From Lineus longissimus (taxonomy: Eukaryota > Nemertea > Pilidiophora > Heteronemertea > Lineidae): a stretch of 64,000 nucleotides of DNA. A model generated the notes under the pieces. The model ran no database searches. It was not told where the DNA came from and saw nothing but the letters and a program-made list of their open reading frames with translations. This document shows positions 49,317 to 60,155 of this stretch, one piece after another. How positions within the stretch are numbered: the stretch's first letter is position 1; every line of letters begins with the position of its first letter. The translations under genes and the position numbers were made by a program. The stretch covers positions 15,934,001 to 15,998,000 of the forward strand of contig NC_088316.1 of assembly GCF_910592395.1 (NCBI RefSeq), written 5' to 3'.

Positions 49317-50091
49317 CTAGTAACCCTTCCTTCCTCTAAACCGTGTCCTCATATCAAGCTGAAACAAAGAAGGGAAAATATTGAAATAAAAGCCTGAAAG
49401 CATCTGTAAATTGACATACATGTAAGTTCAAGGACGTGGTTTCACCCTGGTAACGCTAACTCCACGATGCCAACAATACACTAAATAAGCCATAGTCACC
49501 TGGTACGTGGTAACAAATTGGATCAACCAAGTACCCGAGATGTCACAATGATCAAATTTCCTAGCTGTAGTATAAGTTACCTGCCAACCCACTTCATGAT
49601 TGAATGGAGACTAAATATTCTTACCACTGATCTTTTACATTCAAAAAATGCAACCCTGAGAGCATGACATTCACTTGGGACCTTAGCATCATGTCCCTGT
49701 CGTAGACATTCTAAAGGAGTATTTTTATCCTGAAATGGGATGAGAAATATTTTTAGCCCAATGATTTTCATTTCTAAGACCTACATCACCTCAGAATGGT
49801 GTGGCAGACTTGCTAAGAAACACACTTTACACAATAATAAAATGCCCTTCTACACTGCCAGTCCCAAAATGATGTGTCCCCCTCCAAAAAGGAATTACTC
49901 TTCTGTTATCTTCTGGAATTTGCATGCCAAAATCATGTTAAAGTCCCAAACTTCATAAAGATCACTATTCAGGTACCTACAAGTCGGACGCAGTCACTTT
50001 TTAAAAGGCATTCCTTTAGGTCTTCTCTCAAGCCTGAACAAGCTACATTCGATGGAGGTCGATCCTCTTCCTCAATTCCATACTTTGGCAT
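49317..50091 (-). CDS. COA5: Cytochrome c oxidase assembly factor 5 (COA5/PET191)
   Basis: COA5 is a small twin-CX9C protein of the mitochondrial intermembrane space needed for complex IV assembly. Three exons join in phase 0: 50091-49981, 49729-49625, 49358-49317; 85 aa (human about 74). It starts MPKYGIEEEDRPPS and contains VACSGLREDLKECLLKSDCV, PLECLRQGH and SECHALRVAFFECKRSV. It ends with the diagnostic RTRFRGRKGY. The spacing Cys18-x9-Cys28 and Cys58-x9-Cys68 fits the CHCH-type double disulfide fold imported by the MIA40 pathway; Cys34 and Cys45 are also family-typical. There is no cleavable presequence, as expected. Confidence 0.95.
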
Positions 50092-51582
50092 TTTGCAATA
50101 ATAAGAAGCCTGAAAAGAAAGGACAATTTTTTAGAGTAAGTAATGGCAACAATAAAATTAATTAACTTTATTCCAAAATATTGAAAATTTTGAAGAATGC
50201 TCTTACACAGTGTCACAACCGCAAAATCTCCGACATTGACAACTTCACACATGCCCATATAAGACTTTATTTTGGCTACCATATATTGGGTTAAAAATAA
50301 TAAATCCGGTATTTGAGAGGAATGACCTCCACCTTGCTTGGCAATGGTTCTTGCCAGGACCAACAAATCTATTCTCGGACAAAGGGGTAATTTCCATTTA
50401 ACGAAATCCGAAGGTCATTCACTTGCTTCTATGATGAAAATCATATATGATGATGCACAGTGCATATTCTATTTTGTCAAAAAGAGGAAAAAGAACATAA
50501 TATTTGCCTTCTTCCAAATGTTGTTTGTTGGTTTACCAAAACATGGGCGCTGACATCTTTCTTTTTTCTCACAGACTTATTCCATATCGACCGTCATTTT
50601 TCCTCACTGACTTATTCCATATCGACCGTGCATGTTCTGATCGCTCCATCCTGAGATTCAGGGGTATCCCCTGCGTCATAGCTATCTTTGCATCCAGAGA
50701 TCAGCATTTTTTACTCCTAGCTCCTATGTCATATATCGAGAGGCGGAGTAATATGTAAAGAGATGTCCAACACCCGCACTTGAACAGTGGCGCCGGTGTG
50801 CAAGGGATAGTAGTCCTAGGGCTGATAGTCCGTGTAACAATAGCCCGCATTGCTGAATGTTTTGGTTAGGGTTAGCGGTACAATAGATCATGCTGCTTAT
50901 TTGGTCAAATACAATGCTACCGGACTATGACTCCAGGGGGACTATATCCGCTGTCACACCGGTGTGAATAAATCTATCTGGGTCGTGCGTTCCATCGGCA
51001 TTTCCACCTGCCATCACTCGATGACGTCTGACGTCACCAGAGCAATCGCCGTCTCGATCGCGGCATTCTCATTCGCTGAACAGACACCTGCCATTGATAT
51101 AGCCTGATGGCTGCTAGCTAGCTGATCGTGGTGGGAAAAAAACACGATTTGATCAGTCATAACTCTCAGCTAGACAGGCGGAGCAGCATAAGCTATCAAT
51201 TCATCTGAGCGCACCCAACGTACGCGAAAACGGACCACTTTCAATCGCTCGGTGCGCAAACTTGAACTTGAATTAAAAAAAAATTGCCATGTGTGAATAC
51301 TACTGGCTATAAATTTCAACAATCATGTTACGTCACGTAGACTAGACTTGTTTAAAAACACCACAAAAGCCAAGTTTCCGCGCAGTTATGTCACTTGTTG
51401 TCCGACTCCTGTTTATCCGACCGTGACCTCGTATTTGACCAATCAGCTTTATATTGTGAGCATTTTCGTGTATGGGTCAATGAATTTGATTGAAAATCAC
51501 AATTTGAATAGATGAGTGGTTTGGTAACCTCTCTGACATAACGTACTCAATACGGGGCGTTGAATTTGGCTGTACTCCTGGT
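50092..51582. promoter_or_regulatory. COA5 upstream region and divergent candidate promoter
   Basis: The interval contains a CRE-like tgacgtca-type site near 51025 (gtctgacgtcacc) and a CCAAT element (gaccaatcagc) near 51437, ahead of a possible plus-strand gene at 51583. It has no other coding signal. The role is inferred from motifs and position. Confidence 0.35.
50569..50632. repeat. Short direct duplication near COA5 start
   Basis: The phrase gacttattccatatcgaccg occurs twice within about 60 bp (near 50573 and 50609), separated by a T-rich linker. Its position upstream of COA5 could be regulatory, but nothing else supports this. Confidence 0.5.
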
Positions 51583-51841
51583 ATGACAGACCGGTTTTGG
51601 GAACACAAGCGTTCAGTTGTGTCGACGCCAAGTCGAAGCACTGGTTCAACATTGGTGAGTTCAGCCTAATTTCTCCACAACTTTTTCTCCCCAAATTTTG
51701 CGACTATTGTCTGATACAATGTACAATCTTATCTTATCTTTTCATTTTCATTTCTTGCAGACGCCAGACTCCTTGTCATGTCTAGGTCGCCCAATGCTGC
51801 CCAACCGGTTTATCACAAGATACGACGTGAACACCACCATG
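51583..51841 (+). CDS. Candidate gene start, two small exons, unknown protein
   Basis: Two exons, 51583-51654 and 51761-51841, have clean signals (donor attg/gtgagt, acceptor cattttcatttcttgcag, donor catg/gtgag) and are both phase 0. They encode 51 aa: MTDRFWEHKRSVVS, then STGSTLTPDSL, CLGRPMLPNRF and ITRYDVNTTM. The Ser/Thr-rich start with aromatic and proline pairs is plausible for a small cytoskeletal or ciliary protein, but I do not recognise it. A downstream exon-like segment at 56101-56154 is phase-compatible. The continuation is unproven. Confidence 0.4.
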
Positions 51842-51916
51842 GTGAGTTATTTTTCTCTATCGAAACTTCCTTGATCGCACATATATGTATTCTTTTGAAA
51901 CTTCTCATCTCTGCAG

Positions 51917-52089
51917 CCATGGCGGATCCAGAAATTTGGGAAAGAAGCGGGGGGGCGCTGCCCCACCAATGAGAACTCATGATAGACCCGAAGGTGCAAT
52001 CCTGAAAATGAGGGGGAGGGTTCTTGAGGAGAGGTGCCCTAAAATATCAAAGAGGGATGACTCATGCGGGACCCCTAAATCCGCCACTG
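51917..52089. mobile_element. hAT-like MITE
   Basis: The left end CCATGGCGGATCCAG and the inverted right end CAGTGGCGGATTTAG form imperfect terminal repeats of the common CAGTGGCGGAT type. The 173-bp element lies directly after the intron sequence of the candidate gene. The flanking 8-mers ctctgcag and ctgtgaat agree at only 5 of 8 bases, so the target duplication is decayed or the family assignment is wrong. Confidence 0.5.
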
Positions 52090-52418
52090 CTGTGAATATT
52101 TCCATACTCGGCTCAGCTGACCTTTGAAAGGAGGACACTGTTAGCCCATACCCTATTTATGGTACTATATCGTTCTGGCAGCAAGAAATTGAGACGATCG
52201 GTCATGTCTGCCATGTTTTATGACGTCACACGCAACGTGCTTGGGGCAATGTGTCACGCGCTCATAACACTTTCTATCTCTGAACCAATCAGCCCTTGGT
52301 ACTGTGACATGTGATATGTATGACCTTGACCGGGTCAGAAAGATAAGGCATACAATCGAATTAGTTCAGAGACATTTACAAATTACATGAAGACATGGCA
52401 GAAATTACCAATCGTCTC

Positions 52419-52674
52419 GGTGATCACTAAATCCTAAAGGCTGGAGAGAGGTAATTATAATATGATCTCCACCGCCCGACCCGATGACGTCATTACCGGA
52501 ATTCCGGGTGGCAACTTCTAGCTCATCGATTACTTCAGAACTGAAGTTGCCGCCATTGTGATGAAATACCTGGGGTATTTCCCACCCGGAATTCCGGTAA
52601 TGACGTCATCGGGTCGGGCGGTGGAGATCATATTATAATTACCTCCCTCTTGCCTTTAGGATTTAGTGATCACC
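52419..52674. mobile_element. Long-TIR fold-back element with 9-bp target duplication (Mutator-like MITE)
   Basis: The two ends are inverted copies about 93 bp long and nearly identical: GGTGATCACTAAATCC at the left, its complement at the right, including ccaccgcccgacc, gatgacgtcat and accggaattccgg. The direct repeat aatcgtctc flanks both sides exactly (52410-52418 and 52675-52683). The long TIRs and a 9-bp duplication fit Mutator-like elements. The central loop is about 70 bp, with no coding capacity. High arm identity implies recent insertion or conversion. Confidence 0.85.
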
Positions 52675-53124
52675 AATCGTCTCATTTCACCTCTGTGCTG
52701 CCAACTGTGCGACGATCGAGGATCAGTCGGAGATCAGCATCCCAGAGCTTTAATAAACCCTGCCAGTTGTTCCCAGGCTTGTGTTATGAAATGACCATGG
52801 TTTAGTGATAGGCCTACCCGCTCTTGTATTCAGTGGTATTAAATGGACAACTGTGGCATGATATGGTGGTTTTTCCTACAAAAATGGCTTCAGTAGAACC
52901 GTGACTTCTCAGTCCAAGCAGGAAAATTGAAATACATCATTGAACTGCAATAAACAGTGCACAAAAACTGGGTGTAACCTTAGGCCTGCCTGAATTTCAC
53001 AGGTCATGTACAAAACTGCCTCGCACACTGGCGAAAATCGTTATTTGAGATAAGTGGCGGCGCATGGTGACAAGCAGAGGTATTATCTTCCTGGCCAGGG
53101 AAATCCCACGCCCAGGTTGTCCCT

Positions 53125-53403
53125 TTAAAGCTTACATGCATGCATAAAAACCCTAAGGGCCAAATTAGAAAAGACGGAAAGGATGAAGTGGCGAGAGTTC
53201 CGAGTTCGAACCCGCTCGAGGAATATTTTTAATTTTTTTCTTTCTCTGTGGCCTGTCTCGTCAATGAACTTATGTTTGTGCAGTCAAGTGAGACCTGTCG
53301 CAGGGTGTCTATCATGTTTCAAGTGCAGTTTGTCTTTGGTGGTCGGGCGTTTGTGTTTTCTATCTTTGCCGTTTGGGTTTTTATGCATGCATGTCAGCTT
53401 TAA
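53125..53403. mobile_element. TTAA-flanked MITE (piggyBac- or Kolobok-type)
   Basis: TTAA occurs at both borders. Inside, AGCTTACATGCATGCA at the left matches the inverted right end AGCTGACATGCATGCA, and both continue TAAAAACCC: one mismatch in 25 bp. Length is 279 bp including the TTAA sites. A tRNA B-box-like phrase (gagttcgaaccc) lies inside near 53200, perhaps part of an older SINE. Confidence 0.75.
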
Positions 53404-53703
53404 GTATGTTTTCGCGTGGTCACGAAGATGATAAATGTGAATAATGACACCAATGCATTGGCCCTGCGGTCACGTGGTGGCTTTCAAAGATATCCTTGTG
53501 CCGTCGGTAGGAAGCTGCTGAAAGCCGCAGCAAACCAGCAGCAAACAAAAGACGGGCTACTTAAAATCTCTTTCGGGAGCAGTAATAATCTCGTCACCAT
53601 TGAGTTTTACCTATAACTCCTATAAAAGTATAAAGATGGTGTGCGAAGATAAATTTCGGCCATTTTGTTACCATTTTAATATCTTACTGTATGCGCCTGC
53701 TTA

Positions 53704-54401
53704 ATCGCCCGCCCGCGAATTTTTTCCTGAACCTTTCGGGCAGTACAGTGTACATTTGTACACAGGTTCTCAGCCAATCAGAATCCGATAAATCTGTGTC
53801 GTCATCGGGGCGTCATCATGAAACTCAGAAGTAAGCTTGTATTGTTTTGTGCTTGTTAATCAAATTTGAAGCATACAGTATCAAAACATACTGGAGGAAG
53901 ACCATACACACGAGGCAGTATCGAAAGACAAGTCTCATTGCAGAGAAACATATTCCTACTGGAGGAAGACCATTCACATGAGACAAGTCTCATTGTATAT
54001 TCATGCTCAATATGATATCTGAAGGGCTATCCCTTGGATCTTGGAGATGGGCTATTGTTATTGTCCTTCCTGTAGGTATGTTGCAGGCAGCAGAAATAAC
54101 TAAAGTATCTAAAATCAAGGGAACAAGGGAAAAGAAACGCGTTATAACAATAAAATGTAAAGAGTAAAAAAGAAAAAGAAAAAATGTAGTCCACAATCGG
54201 ATTCGAACTCACGACCTTTGGATCGAACATCGTATTCTGCCATTTCTGACGAGCGCTCTCCCAACTGCTCTAAAGTTTCTAAGACTTCTGACGTCATGTA
54301 TTTGTCGAAAACTGATTGACTGAAAGTCCCTGTACAAATGTACACTATAGTGCCCAAAAGGTTCAGGAAAAAAAAATTCGCACCCGCCCTTTTCAGATAG
54401 A
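53704..54401. mobile_element. Long-TIR DNA element with internal tRNA-like SINE
   Basis: The left end (cgcccgcccgcgaatt, cctgaacctttcgggca, gtgtacatttgtaca) reappears inverted at the right end (gggcgggtgcgaattt, cctgaaccttttgggca, gtgtacatttgtaca) over about 100 bp with gaps. The interior has a partly duplicated segment (ctggaggaagaccat twice, near 53890 and 53958) and a tRNA-like sequence. No target duplication was recognised. Confidence 0.65.
54188..54285 (-). repeat. tRNA-derived sequence (SINE head or tRNA pseudogene)
   Basis: On the minus strand, agagcagttgggagagc reads as an A-box/D-arm and gagttcgaatcc as a B-box/T-arm, spaced about 55 bp apart as in a tRNA. Acceptor and anticodon stems do not pair well, so it is not a functional tRNA gene. 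It lies inside the long-TIR element. Confidence 0.55.
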
Positions 54402-54444
54402 CAGTTAGCCCATCTATCACTTCGATCTATCTACCGTAGCTGTC

Positions 54445-55250
54445 ATGGCCAATACTTTTTCTTTCAGAAGCCCCGACTTGAACTTTCAAGAAATGGTTGG
54501 GTTTGGTCAAGGGACTGGTATTGGATCTGATATATCATCATTGTTGTCACACCTTTTCGCTAAAAATGATATCTTGAAAATGCTTGGTATTGCTCCTTGT
54601 GAGGTGTTACCCAACGTTAATGACGCCTGTCTGTATAAGTGGTACATACTTGACACCTATGGCGAAGGATGAGCCAGTTATTTTCGAGTTTGTACTTTGG
54701 GTGCATCTCGTTCCTCGGGTTGCATTGCGCCCGCGACCCCATAGGAGTTCCTGGTCTTGTCTCTCCGCCCCCAACCCCGATAAACTCTGTGTACCGTGAA
54801 CGAATGCTCATCAGGTCGACAGTTATTTGACGGCGTAAATCCATCCATATTAACTGGCGCTGCGGCTGCGCTCAATAGACTCCGTTGGGGAGTCTGAGCC
54901 TGATAGGGTGTACCAGTCCAGCCGGTTATGTACGGTTGGTATGCTCTATGATATGGATCTCCAGCCACCTGTCAGCTAGGGGCAGACCCCAGTGTCTCAA
55001 CCCTGGGTCTCAGAGGCGGTAACTTCTAGTCAGGCAGCGCGCTATGTCTGGTTAGGCGACATGGGTTACCAGGGCATCCACAGCCAAAATGGTTTGCACA
55101 TGGAGGTCATCGCGACCGACTTGTGAGGGGGAAGAAGTGATGTCCATGGCGGTTTCAAATTGATCTGACGACCCCCGCGTCTTCTGGACAGGGAGGGGTT
55201 CATGTGGCCAAATCCTGTCAGCTAAATCCTATCGTTAGCATCGTTCGCGG
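54445..55250. other. Unassigned region, possible retroelement remnant
   Basis: A plus frame of 75 codons (54445-54672) and a minus frame of 96 codons (54968-54678) are open, but neither shows a domain. The part 54.68-55.24 kb is GC-richer than its surroundings and carries phrases such as ggcagaccccagtg, cagcgcgctatgtctgg and gggttaccagggcatcc. These resemble non-LTR retrotransposon 5' regions in other marine animals as I recall. I see no reverse transcriptase. Confidence 0.3.
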
Positions 55251-55536
55251 TACATGGAAACCAAGGGCATGGAACCCTTTTTTTGTCTTGGTTTAATTAC
55301 TCTGAGGATTTCAATGATGATATATATATTTAGATCCACAGGTATAGTCGGTACACGTGGCGACTCGCCACATGAACATTTTAAAAGTTTTTTTCGAGCA
55401 TTGTTAAAAGTTATGAGAATAAATTTCTTCTTTGGACGTGTTTTTTTTACCAGAATGACAATCAAAAAGTTTGTCACTGGAGCATTTCCCCATCCCCCAC
55501 CCCAGCCCTAGAATAATATACAGACTAAATAGTATC

Positions 55537-55812
55537 TTTGGACTGTACTGGTAATATAGGTCAGTCACGAAAAATAAAATATATATTGGACTGTACTGGT
55601 AATATAGGTCAGTCACGAAGAATAGCATATGTATTGGACTGTACTGGTAATATAGGTCAGTCACGAAAATGAAATATATATTGGACTGTACTGGTAATAT
55701 AGGTCGGTCACGGAGAATAGAATGATATTGGACTGTACTGGTAATAGAGGTCAGTCAAAAAATATATATATATATTGGACTGTACTGGTAATATAGGTCA
55801 GTCACGAAAATA
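55537..55812. repeat. Minisatellite, about 47-50 bp unit, six copies
   Basis: Units starting ttggactgtactgg, followed by taatataggtcagtcacg and an AT-rich spacer, begin near 55537, 55586, 55633, 55681, 55728 and 55774. Units differ by few substitutions and by spacer length. Confidence 0.9.
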
Positions 55813-56100
55813 TCTGAAAGTCTGTGCCCCATTGTTGACGAATATAATATCGTGAGGACTTTATCAATAGTCACGGTCCCTGGCCCCTCCCACATAAAAA
55901 TCATTAGCAAGTCACTGCAGGCAATAGCTTCAGTATTGTTATTGTATAAACATGTCTTAAACATTATAAACGGCCCTATTTGTGGGGTTACATTGGGTTC
56001 TTGCTGGGGTCATGGTGTCCATGTCCGATTCTGCATTTTGTGGACTTGTAAATCAGTCCAGCAGTGACATTGCGTTTTGTGGACATGTAAGTCTGTCCAG

Positions 56101-56440
56101 CAGTACCAAGTTCCACCCCAGCAATTACCAATAAGACCTGCACGTGACTTTAAGGTAAATAGCTATGCAAGTGCGGTCGAGACAATACGCGATGTATGCA
56201 TTGGAAGAAGGAAATTTGCAAAGAATGGCTGGAACTGTCTGTACAGCTCTCGTTTATGAAACAATGGGCGATTTGAAAGACGTCTCCTGAACAGATCGCT
56301 CATTGTTTACTGAAGCAGCATTCGAATTGTCTCCAATTTTTTCAGGTGGATTGCTCCATCTCGTGTGGTTTCGCTGTCCCGTCCCAAGAATCGAGCCAAC
56401 GCAACCGAGGCCACTTCCGAGAGATAAATATTCAGGATGC
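56101..56440 (+). other. Two exon-like segments, low confidence
   Basis: 56101-56154 follows a weak acceptor (gtctgtccag), reads QYQVPPQQLPIRPARDFK in phase 0 and ends at gtaaat. It is phase-compatible with the candidate gene start at 51583. 56362-56460 follows a strong acceptor (caattttttcag); its second frame reads WIAPSRVVSLSRPKNR before a stop. The two segments do not join in a single obvious frame, so they are recorded only as leads. Confidence 0.2.
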
Positions 56441-57707
56441 CAGATTTGTGGAACACAATTGAGGTAAATGAGATAAAATTCGATAAGCTGGCTACAGTTG
56501 ATGAAATGAGGCTTTAGGTCCGTCATCATGTGACTGATATTGTGACAAACCCGAGGCAGGTTGACCACCATTGCCTGACAATTCAATTTAATTGATTCAT
56601 CTTATTAGTGCCAATGAGGCTGTCACAGACATAAACATGTGTATAGACATATTACTGATATGCTATGATAGAAGATTTTAAAAAAAAACGTCATGAAAAA
56701 TGATCAAATACTTCAATTTCTTAAATTGTATATTTCAATGTTTCTTGGTATCTAAATCTTCCCTTTCTATTCCAGGCCAGTAGTCAAGAGCCATGATCAG
56801 GGAACAGCAGTTCCCAACGGAATTGACCCTTTTCTTGTTGTAATTCATGCTGTTGGCTCAGAATGGGTTGACACTCAACTGTTTTCGACCCTGAAAATTA
56901 AACATCGAACATTGTTACTCTTTGTTAAAAGTGAACCTTGCAAAATATGTGCTTATTCCTGAAATCAATAGCACTTCATGTATGTACTCGCTGATCCAGA
57001 ATATTGCTATTTCTTGTTCCGTTTTCAATGTGGCAATCCATTTATCGTATCTGAGCTATTTCACAGCACAATACGTGCAACATTACAACAATGGAGCTAT
57101 TTCTTGATCACAGCAAAAATGTGTTTCTACATTGTTTTACTCAAATGATGTATGGATGAGCCTTATTGACATATTTGTTTTCAAGAGGAATTGGTTGTAG
57201 GTTTTCTTTCTTTTTTCTTAAGGCAGGCCTAATTTAACAGAAGGCCTATATTTTAGGTAGGATATTATTTATACTAGAGGCCCATATCAGTTTTGAGATC
57301 AATTTCCTCTTGAAGACAATAAACGTCAATCGAGTCTCTGCACTATTTTGATTGGGCGGTTTTGGGCTGAAATACAGTTCAAGAGAATGCTCCATGGGTG
57401 TTAACAGAATATGTCATTGTTTTGGTCAGCAATCAGTTCTTGCCACCTTGAAAGCGGTCACGGTTACTTACGACTTGCACATTGTTCAATTGTTATTATG
57501 CTATTGTCATTTGCCTTTCCCCCCCCCCCCCTCCCCCAATCCTTATCGACACTCACAGTGCACCACCCTCCATCCCATGCCCCGCATGCCCACTGACCCA
57601 ACATCTGATCCCTTGACACGCTTGCTCAAGCGGCGGCTCAAGCGGCGTCAGCAGTATCAACGTTGTGTTATTGTATTCCAAGTTTTGCATTTTTCATATG
57701 TACAGTA

Positions 57708-58290
57708 TGTACTTGCCAAATAAAATGTTGTCATATCATAACCTTCGTCTCCTGTCCTTCGGTCAATAAGTGTGCGGATCACTCCCAACTAGTTCGATTA
57801 ACACACTATACACTATCTTCACCTGCAACAATTTACGGTCAGCCTTTTCTGATTCCGCATGCCGGCCACTAATTCTAAGTTTTGTAGTATATATTACATA
57901 CTTGCCAAATAAAAGTTGCCATATCATCAGGCTTTGTCTCTTGTCCTTCGGTCTCTCAGCGTGGGGGACACTCTCGAAAAGTTAGATTTATGCACTTACC
58001 AAACGACACCAAATGCACCTTCCTCACCAAAATACCTCACGCCTGCGGGCAGGGACGAAATAGCCCAGAGTCTGTACCGTAACTTAATTTGCATCCCGTT
58101 TCAATCCAGAATGATATATCATCAGCCTTTGGCTCTTGTCCTTCGGTCTCTCAGCGTCGGGGACACTCGAAAAGTGAGACTCGCCAAATGCACCTTCTTC
58201 ACTAAAAATACCTCGTGCCTGCGGTCAGGGACGAAATAGCCCAGAGTCTGTACCGTAACTTAATTTGCATCCCGTTTCAACCCCGAATGA
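57708..58290. repeat. Tandem duplication, about 190-200 bp period, three units
   Basis: Units begin near 57708, 57895 and 58108 and share atatcat(a/c)a, ctcttgtccttcggtc and, in the last two, cctgcgg(g/t)cagggacg, agcccagagtctgtacc and taatttgcatcccg. The last two copies are about 90 percent identical by eye; the first is diverged and shorter. Confidence 0.8.
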
Positions 58291-58599
58291 GATAGCCAAC
58301 TTGTATGTAAGCAGTTGACGATCGAGAAGAAGAGACAGTTTTTCCAAGCCTTGCGGAGACCAACGTCCATGTATGACGACAGTTCTAAAGAGCTCTGTCT
58401 GGTTTCCGATATCTGTATGGTCATCATGGTATCAATGATTGAGCCGATTTACGAATATCGCGTAACTGAACTTAAGCAGGATTTCATGACACCACAGACC
58501 ATCTTTCATACATCTTCGCTCGTGAGGGCTTGCGAAATCTGCGTAGATAAAAAATTTTAACTGACAAAGTCCCATTTCTCCACTACTCACGGAAAATAA

Positions 58600-59320
58600 C
58601 TGGCGCTCAATGTGTGTATCTATGTGTCCCTGGAGTTCGAAGGATGTGACATTACAGAGCGTCCGATTTAGTCTCGTAAAGAGACGCGAATTATTCCAGG
58701 ACATTCAAACTTGCGTTGTATCCTATCCTTACGATGTATGGTTATCCCTACAGAGGTGCTAAAAGCCCTGTCTCTTTAGTATTGGATGAGGCATCCTGCA
58801 GACAGTCCGCTGTACGCTCTTGAGAGAGACACTGACACCCCATCTCTGCCCTGAGTAACCCGTGCTTAGAGAAACTGGTAAACCGCAATCGTCACTTGAA
58901 GACAAAGCATTTGCTGGTGTTTATTCATATCATCTCCTCAGACACTACTCGAGTACTTCTTGGGTGGTACCTGATACGAGACAAATAACTGAGCTAGAAC
59001 TAACCTGAAGTGCTATTTGATAAGGGCACATGAGCTGTGTCCCTTTAGTTCGAAGGATGCGACACCTCACAGTGTCCAATGCAGCTCCTTGAGAGAAAAA
59101 GACACTTAATACATTCACAGGACTTTCAAACTGCTGGGAGCGTCCCTACAGAAGTATGGGCAAAGAAGCGGACAACCCTGTTCCTCCAGTGTTAGTCTTG
59201 GGGGTAACTGATTTGGCATTACCTGGTATGGGCAACTCGTCTTGCGAGGGTGCAGATCGTGTGTCCCTTGTACTTCGAAGGATGTGACATACGACAGAGT
59301 GTCCAAAATGCCCTGACCAA
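58600..59320. repeat. Diverged repeat units in the accessory region
   Basis: Three segments near 58622, 59035 and 59250 share tgtgtccc, ttcgaaggatg, gacat/gacac and cagagtgtcc-like blocks, followed by accggac- or aaactg-containing tails in two of them. Spacing is irregular (about 410 and 215 bp). There is no coding capacity. Confidence 0.5.
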
Positions 59321-59565
59321 CAGCCATGAGGGAGGAGTTCTAGCCATCTGGAACACTTCGATCCAGGACCAGTTTTATGATGACTAGAACACTTACAATA
59401 GACGACAATATGTTGACTCAGTGACCCTCTCCTAGTTGCCGCATCGAACTTCACTATTGACAGCTTCTGTTACCAATGGTAGTTTGAAGCGTGAAGGTCA
59501 GAAGCTGTTGCTGCACAGAACATGCGATAGTCGGACCAAAACTTAGCTGTGTATTATTCTTTTAG

Positions 59566-60155
59566 GCAAGAGAAGTCCTCAAAGGCCATCGTGGTGGTTG
59601 CAGACGAAGCTCTCAAGACATCAAAAGAAGCCCTCGAGCTGGCGAAGCAGTCCGTGCAGAAACCACGAGAGGTCTCCAATCAGGTTGAACAGCTCAAGCA
59701 AAACTGAGTCACATAGATTTTTCATCTTCTGGGTTCTCATTTTAGATCCACGATTATCATTTTGTGACAACTTGCATGTACAGTTTGCTGGGCGGGGATT
59801 CCACAACTGGCATCCCCATGCGCAAGATATCCAAGCAAGGACAGTCATAAGATCTTTTGGGGGATTTCGCTTTCAGTTACATTGAGTACTCCAATAAAGG
59901 GCTGGTTGTGAGTGATCTCTGCCACAACAACAACATCTGCTCGAGAGCAAAATAATAGCTGCAACTATGATTGTTTTCAGTGCAACTGGAGCTGAGACCC
60001 GATACAACTACACACGAGACCTTGCGATGGAGGCTCTCAAGACGGTGCAGGATACATACACCGAGTCTCTAAAGATCTACACGGAGGCCGACGGTCTCAC
60101 CGTACCCGATATTGATGCAAAACAGCTCAAGGATGATGCACAGATGATCGAAAAG
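59566..60155 (+). pseudogene. Isolated laminin-like coiled-coil exons (fragment)
   Basis: Segment 59566-59683 follows acceptor ttcttttag and reads ADEALKTSKEALELAKQSV then KPREVSNQ. Segment 59981-60155 follows acceptor tgttttcag and reads ATGAETRYNYTRDLA, ALKTVQDTYTESLKIY, GLTVPDID and ends AQMIEK. Heptad-like helices with TYTESLKIYTEA and GLTVPDI wording recall the long-arm coiled coil of laminin gamma chains. The phases of the two segments (ends 0, starts needing two bases) do not join directly, and the donors (gttgaa, gtctct) are poor. I see no other laminin domain nearby. A relic of a duplicated gene is more likely than an active gene, but an intact gene with unseen exons is possible. Confidence 0.4.

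Noticed and set aside
53195-53215. Possible tRNA gene from the gagttcgaaccc box
   Set aside because: Only the B-box is present; no A-box at the right distance and no cloverleaf pairing.
54445-54672. 75-codon frame starting MANTFSFRSPDL as a real small gene
   Set aside because: An acceptor-like tttctttcag lies within it, but no frame from that point stays open or shows a domain; kept only as an unassigned region.
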